Below, piece by piece: positions 1-7,298 of a stretch of DNA of 8,438 nucleotides. The notes below the pieces were generated by a model that searched no databases, was not told the origin of the DNA, and saw only the letters and a list, made by a program, of their open reading frames with translations. The stretch lies in assembly GCA_000435595.1 (NCBI GenBank), contig FR895406.1, forward strand, positions 960 to 9,397, given 5' to 3'. Each line of letters starts with the position of its first letter. Within the stretch, counting starts at the first letter, position 1. This DNA comes from Firmicutes bacterium CAG:882. GTDB lineage: Bacteria > Bacillota > Clostridia > Lachnospirales > Lachnospiraceae. A program made the position numbers and the translations under genes.

Positions 1-44
1 GGGGCATCGGCTACCGCCTCTCGGTCAAGGACTATTTACAATAA
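1..44 (+). CDS. Response regulator, OmpR/PhoB type, C-terminal end only (partial)
   Basis: Only the last 13 codons and a TAA stop (42-44) lie in the window, in the frame starting at base 3. They read GIGYRLSVKDYLQ. The GIGYRL string matches the end of the winged-helix DNA-binding domain of OmpR-family regulators, where the final beta-hairpin usually reads R-G-x-G-Y-R-L/F. The histidine kinase gene begins 14 nt after the stop, the usual arrangement for a cognate two-component pair. By inference this protein is phosphorylated by that kinase and controls transcription of the downstream transporter and lipoprotein genes. The receiver domain and promoter are outside the window, so nothing can be said about them. 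The short match limits confidence, but position and motif agree. Confidence 0.8.
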   Translation, partial: GIGYRLSVKDYLQ

Positions 45-58
45 AGGAACGGCACAAA

Positions 59-1315
59 ATGAAGCAGAAGAAAAACATCGCATTATATATTCTTATCGCA
101 ACCATAGCTGCTGCTTTTTTACTGACAACGGTTCTTTTTATCGGCATTGTCAACCTTCACCGGACTTATTCCGAGTATCTTATCAAGTGCGTATACAATA
201 GCAGAGCCCAGGCGACCTCAACACTGATAAGGGCAATGTTAGACGATAACTGTCTTGACAGGTACAAGCTGAACGAAGAATATGACAAGGTGAGTGAAGC
301 AGCGCTCTCCAGTGGCTATACAGACGATCTGCCTTCATATATAAGGCAGAAATATGTCAAAAAGCTCATGCCGTACATAATCGGCTACGTCATAATTATG
401 ATTATTATCTGCGGAGTGATTATATATTACTTCACGGCTGCAAAAAAGAAATACGAGAGCAGCACTTCACAGGCAGTCAGGGAGCTCGAAGCACTCAAAT
501 TAAAATATGAAATGAACGATTACAACCATGAAAAAAGGGAAGCCGAGCTAAGACAGTTCATCGAAAACATTGCGCACCAGATTAAGACGCCGCTCGCCGT
601 GCTTATCACGGAGATTGAGATGGATTTGGGCAAGGAAAAGCAGCTTGTCCAGACAGGAAAGATAAGACAGCTTCTTGACATGCTCCTCAAGATTGCAAGG
701 CTTGAGGCGGGCAAGGTCAATTTTGAGAGAAACGATGAGAATATGTTAAATCTCCTCTGCAACATCTGTTCTAAGCTTGCCGAGCACTACCACAACACAA
801 TGCCCGAGAACGTATATCACATCTGCATTTCCGGCTCCGATGGGAACAGGGGCGACCGGTTTAAATATGTGCAGCAGGACGGAAACTGGTACGATGAGGT
901 AAAGGAGAGTACAGTCACGCCCGATGAGCTTGACGATATTGCAAATGACTACCGCGCATGGTGTGACTATGAGTGGACGAGCGAGGCACTGTTAAACGTC
1001 ATTGAGAACAGCTTCAAGCACACGGATGCCGACACGACAAAGAAAATTAATATCTGTCTCTCAGCCGACTCCGACGAGGTTAAAATAACCATATCCGACT
1101 CGGCAGTGGCTATTCCCGAGCAGTATGCAGAGCGCATCTTTGACAGATTTTTCACAGGCGGAGCCGCAAGCTACGAGAGCACGGGAATAGGACTTAACCT
1201 CTCGAAGCTTATAATAACGCAGTCCGGCGGTGACATACGATTAAAGCAGATTGATGACACGCAGTATTTTGTTATCACAATGCCAAAATACAATTTGCTG
1301 AAACGAAGGGAATAA
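59..1315 (+). CDS. Membrane sensor histidine kinase (two-component system)
   Basis: This 418-aa protein is the sensor kinase partner of the upstream response regulator. Two hydrophobic segments (about residues 7-31 and 104-125) flank an outside domain of about 70 residues. A charged, helical linker (about 127-165) leads to the dimerisation/phosphoacceptor helix, with the H box AHQIKTPL and predicted phosphorylated His173. The HATPase domain has an N box (LLNVIENSFKHT, Asn317) and a G2 box (STGIGLNLSKL, 375-385). The G1 box reads DSAVAI at 347-352 rather than DxGxGI, so both usual glycines are alanine while the Asp is kept. His173 to Asn317 is 144 residues, about 40 more than in EnvZ, which indicates an insertion around 258-300. 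The ATG at 59 follows an AAAGGA ribosome binding site. The 70-residue loop separates it from BceS-type kinases, whose outside loop is only a few residues. The signal sensed is unknown. Confidence 0.93.
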   Translation: MKQKKNIALYILIATIAAAFLLTTVLFIGIVNLHRTYSEYLIKCVYNSRAQATSTLIRAMLDDNCLDRYKLNEEYDKVSEAALSSGYTDDLPSYIRQKYVKKLMPYIIGYVIIMIIICGVIIYYFTAAKKKYESSTSQAVRELEALKLKYEMNDYNHEKREAELRQFIENIAHQIKTPLAVLITEIEMDLGKEKQLVQTGKIRQLLDMLLKIARLEAGKVNFERNDENMLNLLCNICSKLAEHYHNTMPENVYHICISGSDGNRGDRFKYVQQDGNWYDEVKESTVTPDELDDIANDYRAWCDYEWTSEALLNVIENSFKHTDADTTKKINICLSADSDEVKITISDSAVAIPEQYAERIFDRFFTGGAASYESTGIGLNLSKLIITQSGGDIRLKQIDDTQYFVITMPKYNLLKRRE

Positions 1316-1317
1316 GT

Positions 1318-4020
1318 ATGTATTTAAAAATAATTGTAAGAGGGTTATTTCGTAAGAAGAAAACAGCGAAGAATGTGTTTATTGCTGCGATGCTGTCCGC
1401 CGTATTTATATCCCTGATACTTCTGTACTCGGACAACATTGAGCGGTATATCATGCAGAATAATTTTAACAACAGCGGAAATTGGTTCATCGCGGTAAAA
1501 AGCCCGAAGAACGTGGATTTCTCGGATGCGGTTGAGATTCTTGACACACACTCGTATTTTGACACACCGGGCTATATCACTGACCTGTACACGCTAAAGA
1601 GTGGCGACAAGGAATTTGTCAGCGGTATCTGCGATGAAAGTGCATTTGAAATCGCCCGTCTCAATGTTCTGAAAGGACGTCTGCCCGAAAAAGAGGGCGA
1701 GGCTGTGATTACACAGGGCACGGCAAAGAAGCTTGGAATCTCTTTTACACCCGGAATGCAGCTTGATTTCACTTACAAGGTGATAAAGGAGACCAAGAGG
1801 ATAACGATTACACTTGTCGGAATCGTCGACGACTATTCCGCAAGCTGGAAAAGCACCGTTGCATATCCTTCGGTCATATTTTCCTGCAATCCGTTCGACA
1901 CGGACGATTATTCCTACGCCGAGGCTGCGTTTTATCCGATTAAGGACGAATATTCGGATGTTGATGCCGAGGAGCTTTATTTCCGCATAAAGTCAAGGCT
2001 TGTGAAAACCGGAATAAATGCCCTGTATATAGAGCATTATTTTATCTACAACACCAACGCGTACAAATATACGCTGTGGTACACCAAGGGTATTGCTTGC
2101 GCCGTTGAAGCCGTGGTTCTTATTGCGGGTATAATTATCATGCTGCAGGTTACATACACCTACACGAACGGGAGAAAGCCCGATTACGCCCGTCTGTACG
2201 GTATTGGGGCGACAAAGCATCAGGTGAGGCTGTGTATTTTTGTCGAAAATTTTCTCGTATGTATAATCGGACAGCTTGCCGGAATCCTTATCGCCGTTGC
2301 TTCCACGGGAATAATTCTCTACGTGGCATCCTTGGTCATCGGAATCGAATTTTTCTATATTTTTAAGCCGGGCACCATCTTAAAAATGCTCATTGTATGC
2401 GTTTTGTCATCATCTGCCGCCGTTTTTCCCGTGGCCGTAACCTCGGCACGGACAGGCAGCGCAAGAAAGCATTTCAAGCGTATAAGAAACGGAAGGGCAG
2501 TCATAAATTATGTATTTACGGGCATCATGAGTGCGATTATCATGCTCTGCGCCGTAAATATATATGAGGTATATATTGAGTATAAAAACACACAGCGCAA
2601 TGACCTCGTGTTTTCAATGTACAGAGCCCTTGTTCCGAGAGCTGACTCACAGGACACAAAAAATTATATTGTTTACACGGATAACAGTTCAATTTATTCG
2701 GGCATCGGCGATGAATTTATTGATGAGCTGGTATCCTCGCAGTCGGCAATAAAAAAGGTGAATAAACTGTCGATAGACCAGATGCACACATATTCATGGG
2801 ATAACATGGATAATGCCACGTTTAACAGGCTGGCAAGGCTTTACACCTACATGTGGTACAACTACAGACTGGGCATAAGCGGCATCACCTACAGCATTGA
2901 TATGTACATACCCGATGATATTGTTGATGAAAACTATTATGACAATGAACAGATTATCATTGTCGACGATGATGATTACCTGATTGAGCTTCTAGGCAGG
3001 CTCGGAATAAAAATTGATGCCGAAGCCTTTAAAAACGGCGACTGCGTCGTATTCTGCGACGGATACACTTACGCAAATTACTGCCTCAACAACTATTCCA
3101 TCCCTTCCGAGACGGATTCGGATGAGGTCTTTCTATTGAATATTCCCGAGGAGGTGACCATAAAGAGCGGAGATACACTGTACTTTGACTGCTATGCAGG
3201 GAGCCTGACTGCCACTGTTGGTGCAAAGCTTTCATACGCCGATGTGCTCCGCCTCCCGATCAGCTTTTCACAGCTTGCAGGCATATATTCCCTTGACGAC
3301 GTGGCGGAAAACGGCGGTTTTATGCCTCACGACGGCACCGCATACCACGTTATCGCCTCAAAAGCCTTTGCAGAAAGGCTGGCAGCCACGGACGGAAATC
3401 GGAGCTCGTATAAAATGCAGTACAATACCATAGGGATAGAATATGACCATTCGGTCAATTACATGGCGCAGCTCGATGAGGCGGTCAATTTTTACGAAAA
3501 CTACAAGAAAAACAATCCGGCACAGTTCATATATTTAAACGGCGAGACCTATGTGGGAGGATTGTCCTCCATGGATAACGACAGCGACAAAGCGGAGACT
3601 GCATACAGCAGATACCGCCAAAGCAATTTTATGTACAGCGTTCTGCTCATCATTTTCTGTGTCATGTACATTGTGATAAAGCAGAACATGATTCTGTTGC
3701 TTAAAATGGCGGACAAGAGTAAAACTGAACGCTATATTCTCCTTGGAGCCGACAAAAGCTTCTTTGCCAAAAGGAATCTCAAGGCTTCGATAAATGAATC
3801 CCTATGCGTGCTTCCGGGCTTATTAATATCAGCCGCCTACGCCTATTTCGTCTCCGTGTCGGACGGCTCCAAAAAACACGCCGAGGACATAGTCGGCGCG
3901 CGTCCGTTCACACCGAGTGAGGTATTTGCCGTGCTCGGCATCACGTCAGCAGTCATTATCGTATATATAATTATTTCGGGAATGGGGGTATACAATGAAA
4001 GAGATAATAACCGCAAATAA
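1318..4020 (+). CDS. FtsX/MacB-type ABC transporter permease with two large extracellular domains
   Basis: This is a 900-aa membrane subunit of an ABC transporter of the FtsX/MacB (type VII) superfamily. Hydrophobic segments appear at about residues 19-37, 258-280, 306-340, 354-375, 395-415, 770-792, 826-846 and 868-888, giving a (1+3)+(1+3) plan. The first outside domain (about 40-255) resembles the MacB-like periplasmic domain, including a VGIV element near 167-170. The second (about 416-768) is larger, acidic (DDDD at 550-553) and not recognised. Each half carries the cytoplasmic coupling stretch typical of FtsX domains: ARLYGIGATKHQV near 291-303 and RYILLGADKSFF near 805-816. The ATG is 2 nt after the kinase stop, with a GAAGGGA ribosome binding site inside the kinase gene. 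BceB permeases are about 650 aa with a single large outside domain, so this is a distant relative at most. Such proteins usually move lipids, peptides or signals outward or act as mechanotransmitters. The substrate is unknown. Confidence 0.88.
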   Translation: MYLKIIVRGLFRKKKTAKNVFIAAMLSAVFISLILLYSDNIERYIMQNNFNNSGNWFIAVKSPKNVDFSDAVEILDTHSYFDTPGYITDLYTLKSGDKEFVSGICDESAFEIARLNVLKGRLPEKEGEAVITQGTAKKLGISFTPGMQLDFTYKVIKETKRITITLVGIVDDYSASWKSTVAYPSVIFSCNPFDTDDYSYAEAAFYPIKDEYSDVDAEELYFRIKSRLVKTGINALYIEHYFIYNTNAYKYTLWYTKGIACAVEAVVLIAGIIIMLQVTYTYTNGRKPDYARLYGIGATKHQVRLCIFVENFLVCIIGQLAGILIAVASTGIILYVASLVIGIEFFYIFKPGTILKMLIVCVLSSSAAVFPVAVTSARTGSARKHFKRIRNGRAVINYVFTGIMSAIIMLCAVNIYEVYIEYKNTQRNDLVFSMYRALVPRADSQDTKNYIVYTDNSSIYSGIGDEFIDELVSSQSAIKKVNKLSIDQMHTYSWDNMDNATFNRLARLYTYMWYNYRLGISGITYSIDMYIPDDIVDENYYDNEQIIIVDDDDYLIELLGRLGIKIDAEAFKNGDCVVFCDGYTYANYCLNNYSIPSETDSDEVFLLNIPEEVTIKSGDTLYFDCYAGSLTATVGAKLSYADVLRLPISFSQLAGIYSLDDVAENGGFMPHDGTAYHVIASKAFAERLAATDGNRSSYKMQYNTIGIEYDHSVNYMAQLDEAVNFYENYKKNNPAQFIYLNGETYVGGLSSMDNDSDKAETAYSRYRQSNFMYSVLLIIFCVMYIVIKQNMILLLKMADKSKTERYILLGADKSFFAKRNLKASINESLCVLPGLLISAAYAYFVSVSDGSKKHAEDIVGARPFTPSEVFAVLGITSAVIIVYIIISGMGVYNERDNNRK

Positions 4021-4663
4021 TATATCAAAGTCCTACGGCACGCTTGTAAAGACGCCTGCACTCACGGGGGTTAATTTTAAGGCAGCCGAGGGCGAGTTCG
4101 TCGCCGTGACGGGAAGGAGCGGCTCGGGAAAATCAACCCTTCTGAAATGTCTGTCCGGCATAGAAAAGCCCGACACGGGCGAGGTCATATTAGACGGTGT
4201 CAACATTCATAAGCTCAAAAGAAATGAGACGGCACTTCTAAGGCGGCGCAGGATAGGCTTCATATATCAGAACTACAATCTCTTTGAGGATCTCACCGCC
4301 TGCGAAAATATCGTTCTGCCGTTGGTTTTAGACAATGTCACTCCCGATGCGGAGGAGATTGATGCCCTGATGGAGCAGCTTCACATTCTCGGAGCCAAGG
4401 ACAAGCTTCCAAGCGAGCTCTCGGGCGGAGAACAGCAGAAGGTCGCAATCGCGAGGGCATTCGTCGCAAAGCCCAAGATAATATTTGCCGATGAGCCAAC
4501 GGGAAATCTCGATGCAGCTTCCGCCGCCGAGGCAGCCAAGCTCCTGCGCCGCACGTCAAAGCTTTTCGGAACCTGCATAATAATGGTGACTCATGATATG
4601 CAGATGGCTGACTGTGCGGACAGGATAATCACTATCGGGGACGGACATCTGAATTCCAATTAA
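3995..4663 (+). CDS. ABC transporter ATP-binding protein (MacB/LolD/BceA type)
   Basis: This 222-aa cytoplasmic ATPase powers the adjacent FtsX-type permease. All nucleotide-binding elements are present: an aromatic A-loop residue (Tyr14), Walker A GRSGSGKST (40-48), Q-loop Gln92, signature LSGGEQQ (142-148), Walker B with catalytic Glu167 (FADEP, 164-168), D-loop Asp173 and switch His200. The TGNLD sequence after Walker B and the overall length fit the MacB/LolD/BceA/FtsE group rather than sugar or amino-acid importers. The ATG at 3995 lies inside the permease gene (26-nt overlap), with GGGGGT at 3984-3989 as ribosome binding site, so translation of the two subunits is probably coupled. In most Bce-type operons the ATPase gene comes before the permease gene; here the order is reversed. 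No catalytic residue looks damaged. Confidence 0.96.
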   Translation: MKEIITANNISKSYGTLVKTPALTGVNFKAAEGEFVAVTGRSGSGKSTLLKCLSGIEKPDTGEVILDGVNIHKLKRNETALLRRRRIGFIYQNYNLFEDLTACENIVLPLVLDNVTPDAEEIDALMEQLHILGAKDKLPSELSGGEQQKVAIARAFVAKPKIIFADEPTGNLDAASAAEAAKLLRRTSKLFGTCIIMVTHDMQMADCADRIITIGDGHLNSN

Positions 4664-4678
4664 AGGGGGATACCACTT

Positions 4679-7129
4679 ATGAACAGAAAAATAAAAGGCT
4701 TTTTGTGCCTGCTCTGTATGGTTGCGGCTCTGTGCTCAGCGTGCAGCAGGGGAGAAAATGCAGACAACGGCAATAATGACGCGAATACGGGTGGCGGTGG
4801 TGTAAATAGCAATGTCACTATCGGTGATTCAGACGGCGCGCAGAATATATTCGACGATTCGGGGGAGCAGTATCTATATTATGCCTCCGTCAGAAGCGGG
4901 CAGTTCGATGAGAAGGAAAATATTCTCTACAACTGGGATTGGTGTCTGTCAGGCAGCGGTTTGTTCTATGTAACGTGGCGTGATATATCGGCTGAGAATC
5001 CGGATAAAATATCTGATAATGTCCCGTTTATAATCGGTGATTCACGATTGCACTACATCTCCTACGAGCAGCTCTTTGCCCTTGATGATGCTGGAAAGCT
5101 TTATATAGGAATGACTGAGGAGATGCCCGAAAAGCTGAATGATATAGCTCAGGATATTGACCTTTCAAACATACAGGATTCCGAAATTTCGACGATTGCG
5201 GCGTATGGCGACGGCGTTGTTGTATTTACTTATAAAAAGGATGCCGACGGAAAGATTATCAATCGAAGTGCAGTGTTTTTAGACGGTAATCTTAACGCTG
5301 CGGTTCACGATATAACAGAAGCAGCCGAACATGCTTATGCCGTTTTGGAGGAGCGCGGCTTCAGCACAAGTGCCAACAGCCGATATGTATTTGATGTCGA
5401 TGGAAATCCTTACTATTGTCAGGCATTCTCATTAAAGGGCAGTGACAGCACAATATATTTTTTTAATGAAAACAATTCTGACGTAAAATGTCTGTCAGTC
5501 GATTATCAGATTAAAAATATAATAAGTGACGGGCAGGGCAGAGCCTACTGGATGAATCCGGGTGAGAAAAAGCTCGTATGCTTTGATTTTACGGCAGACG
5601 GTGACGAGAGCGATAACGTAAGTGAGGTGTGTACCTTTGACAAAAATACCTATATTGATGGCTATACAGACAGCACCTCACTGTGGACTCAGGACGGAAT
5701 ATACACCTACAGCATTGCAGACAGGGCAATGACACCGAAGCTTGAGTATGAGCGCGTAGGAATAGGCAACGGTCTTTTTGACAGAGTCCGTATGACCGGA
5801 GACAAGGATATTGTTGCCGTAAAGTTCGGAAACAATTCTCTATCATTGTATTGTTTTCATGAGTCGGACACCCTGATGTCGGAGGAGAAGATTAAGCTCA
5901 GGCTTGCCGTAACCCACAATTCCACCTCGCTTGAGGATATGGTCAGAACCTTTAACAAGGCCAATGGCATGTATGAGGTGGAACTCGATGTATATGATGA
6001 TTCCTCAACCTTCATGACACAGCTCGCCTCAAAGAGCGGACCTGACATTATAGATACAGGCAGGGCGGATGTCTCCGTGTATGCAGATAAGGACTATCTT
6101 GAAGATTTGAATGTTTTTCTTGGTTCTCCTGACAGCCGGATAAAGAAGGACGACCTTTTATCAAGCATGCTGGACGCGAGCACCTGCAACGGAAAGCTTG
6201 TGTCAATGCCTGTCCGTTTCTTCCCGCTCGCGCTCATCGGCGGTGATTATTTTTCCGATTACACCGAATGGACCGTGGACGATTACATAACACTTATAGA
6301 GAACAATGACCGCCTTATATGTCATAATGTCTTAAATTCAATCGGTGTAAAGGGCGATATGATTGAGATATACTGGTGCGGTCAGAGGGACAAAATCATA
6401 GATTTTGCAAACGGAGAGGCACATTTTGATTCGCCCGAATTTATCCGTCTTTTAAAAGCCGTCAACGAATATGATCCGGATAAATTCATCAATGACGACG
6501 CGGAGTCAAATTACTGGAAAAATGACCGTGTTTATCTGTCATTAAACTACATTACAGGCTGCAAGGACCTGATGCTTCAGGAACAAGCCATGTGCGGTCA
6601 GGAAATCACATTCTTGGGATTCCCGGTGAATAAAGCAGTGACAGAGCCTGCATACGCGGCACTTTCCTCGGAGAGCTACGGAATCAGTGTCAACAGCAAA
6701 AATAAAGAGGGAGCCTGGGAATTCATTCAATTCGCTCTGCGCTACACGAATGAATCAACGGCCGGATATCCCGTATACATACCGAATATCCAAAAAATGC
6801 TTGCAGACTCTCAGGAAAAACAGTATAAAAGAGACAGCAGTTATAATTATGTGACCGATTCAGACGGCAATCCCGTGGAGGATGTAGTTTACATGGCTGA
6901 GCAGGGAAACAATCCTATTCAGCTTGCATACCGCGCACTCACCGACGAGGAGGTTGACACCGTATTGGATATTCTCGACAATATCGAAATAATCATAGGC
7001 TCGACAACGCCTATGGAGGAGATATTCTGGGAGGAGATATCCGGAATGTTAGATGGTGTTCAGACACCGGAACAGACGGCAGCCGTACTTCAGGACAGAT
7101 TCTCACTCATGCTCATGGAGCTGCAGTAA
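4679..7129 (+). CDS. Large lipoprotein: beta-propeller-like domain plus family-1 extracellular solute-binding domain
   Basis: This 816-aa protein is predicted to be a membrane-anchored surface lipoprotein. It begins with a short positive stretch and a hydrophobic core ending in LCSAC, so Cys22 is the likely lipidated residue; Cys19 at position -3 is an imperfect lipobox. A Gly/Asn-rich linker (about 24-55) follows. Residues about 60-400 are beta-rich with repeated turn motifs (FALDDAGKLYIG, VFDVDGNPYYC, ISDGQGRAYWM, WTQDGIYTYS), suggesting a propeller-like fold. From about residue 405 the sequence resembles SBP_bac_1 proteins: a start strand IKLRLAV, a helix with MVRTFNKANG (421-430), the GPDIID strand (454-459), and the late helix GAWEFIQFAL (678-687). 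Such binding proteins normally serve MalFG-type sugar importers, but none is encoded here. The gene starts 15 nt after the ATPase gene with an AAAGGGGG ribosome binding site, so it is probably part of the same operon. The ligand is unknown; a ligand-presenting or sensing role is inference. The mature part contains 11 cysteines besides Cys22. Confidence 0.88.
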   Translation: MNRKIKGFLCLLCMVAALCSACSRGENADNGNNDANTGGGGVNSNVTIGDSDGAQNIFDDSGEQYLYYASVRSGQFDEKENILYNWDWCLSGSGLFYVTWRDISAENPDKISDNVPFIIGDSRLHYISYEQLFALDDAGKLYIGMTEEMPEKLNDIAQDIDLSNIQDSEISTIAAYGDGVVVFTYKKDADGKIINRSAVFLDGNLNAAVHDITEAAEHAYAVLEERGFSTSANSRYVFDVDGNPYYCQAFSLKGSDSTIYFFNENNSDVKCLSVDYQIKNIISDGQGRAYWMNPGEKKLVCFDFTADGDESDNVSEVCTFDKNTYIDGYTDSTSLWTQDGIYTYSIADRAMTPKLEYERVGIGNGLFDRVRMTGDKDIVAVKFGNNSLSLYCFHESDTLMSEEKIKLRLAVTHNSTSLEDMVRTFNKANGMYEVELDVYDDSSTFMTQLASKSGPDIIDTGRADVSVYADKDYLEDLNVFLGSPDSRIKKDDLLSSMLDASTCNGKLVSMPVRFFPLALIGGDYFSDYTEWTVDDYITLIENNDRLICHNVLNSIGVKGDMIEIYWCGQRDKIIDFANGEAHFDSPEFIRLLKAVNEYDPDKFINDDAESNYWKNDRVYLSLNYITGCKDLMLQEQAMCGQEITFLGFPVNKAVTEPAYAALSSESYGISVNSKNKEGAWEFIQFALRYTNESTAGYPVYIPNIQKMLADSQEKQYKRDSSYNYVTDSDGNPVEDVVYMAEQGNNPIQLAYRALTDEEVDTVLDILDNIEIIIGSTTPMEEIFWEEISGMLDGVQTPEQTAAVLQDRFSLMLMELQ

Positions 7130-7146
7130 TGCAGATGAAGCCATCA

Positions 7147-7206
7147 CAAAAATATTTAAAAATATTCAAAATAACTATTGACAAAATGTCATCCTGATAT
7201 TATGAT
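7147..7206 (+). promoter_or_regulatory. Sigma-A promoter of the rplU operon with upstream A/T-rich tract
   Basis: The -35 hexamer TTGACA (7178-7183) is a perfect consensus. Exactly 17 bases separate it from the -10 hexamer TATGAT (7201-7206), which has one mismatch to TATAAT. The 30 bases before the -35 (7147-7176) are almost entirely A/T with several A-runs, the composition and position of an UP element that strengthens ribosomal promoters. Transcription should begin near 7212-7214. The predicted transcript covers rplU, prp and rpmA. Confidence 0.85.
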
Positions 7207-7212
7207 AATCAA

Positions 7213-7298
7213 GTGTGCCGCACAGTGAGGTTATAAGTCTGTCCGGATTTTGTCCGAACGCACCATAACTGGCGAGTAATGATATAGGAGGAACACTA
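7213..7298 (+). promoter_or_regulatory. Structured 5' leader of rplU (candidate L21 autoregulatory leader)
   Basis: About 86 nt lie between the predicted transcription start and the rplU start codon. Visible pairings are: UGUG 7214-7217 with CACA 7221-7224; GGUUAU 7229-7234 with AUAACU 7265-7270 (one G-U pair); and CGGA 7244-7247 with UCCG 7253-7256, extended past a mismatch by GU/AC. An alternative pairing of GUGC 7215-7218 with GCAC 7260-7263 would cross the second helix. L21 operons in Firmicutes are known to carry a conserved leader (Rfam L21_leader) thought to bind L21. Membership in that family is inferred from position and structure; the covariance match could not be run. The leader ends in a strong AGGAGG (7286-7291). 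No terminator-like hairpin with a T-run is present, so control at translation is more likely than attenuation. Confidence 0.6.

Noticed and set aside
4338..4578. Long open frames on the minus strand opposite the ATPase gene
   Set aside because: The plus-strand frame has every ATPase motif. The reverse frames lack plausible ribosome binding sites and recognisable protein character, so they are shadows.
2887..5717. 14-base identical string CACCTACAGCATTG, once in the permease gene and once in the lipoprotein gene
   Set aside because: Only two copies, both inside coding sequence, with unrelated flanks. It looks like chance plus shared codon preference, not a mobile or regulatory repeat.
5240..6868. 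DxDG strings in the lipoprotein (DADG 188-191, DVDG 239-242, DSDG 727-730) as calcium-binding EF-hand or dockerin loops
   Set aside because: None shows the full DxDxDG...E loop. They fit ordinary beta-turns.
7151..7166. Inverted repeat AATATTT-AA-AAATATT after the lipoprotein gene, as a possible terminator
   Set aside because: The stem is A/T only, the loop is 2 nt and no T-run follows. It is better explained as part of the A/T-rich tract upstream of the rplU promoter.
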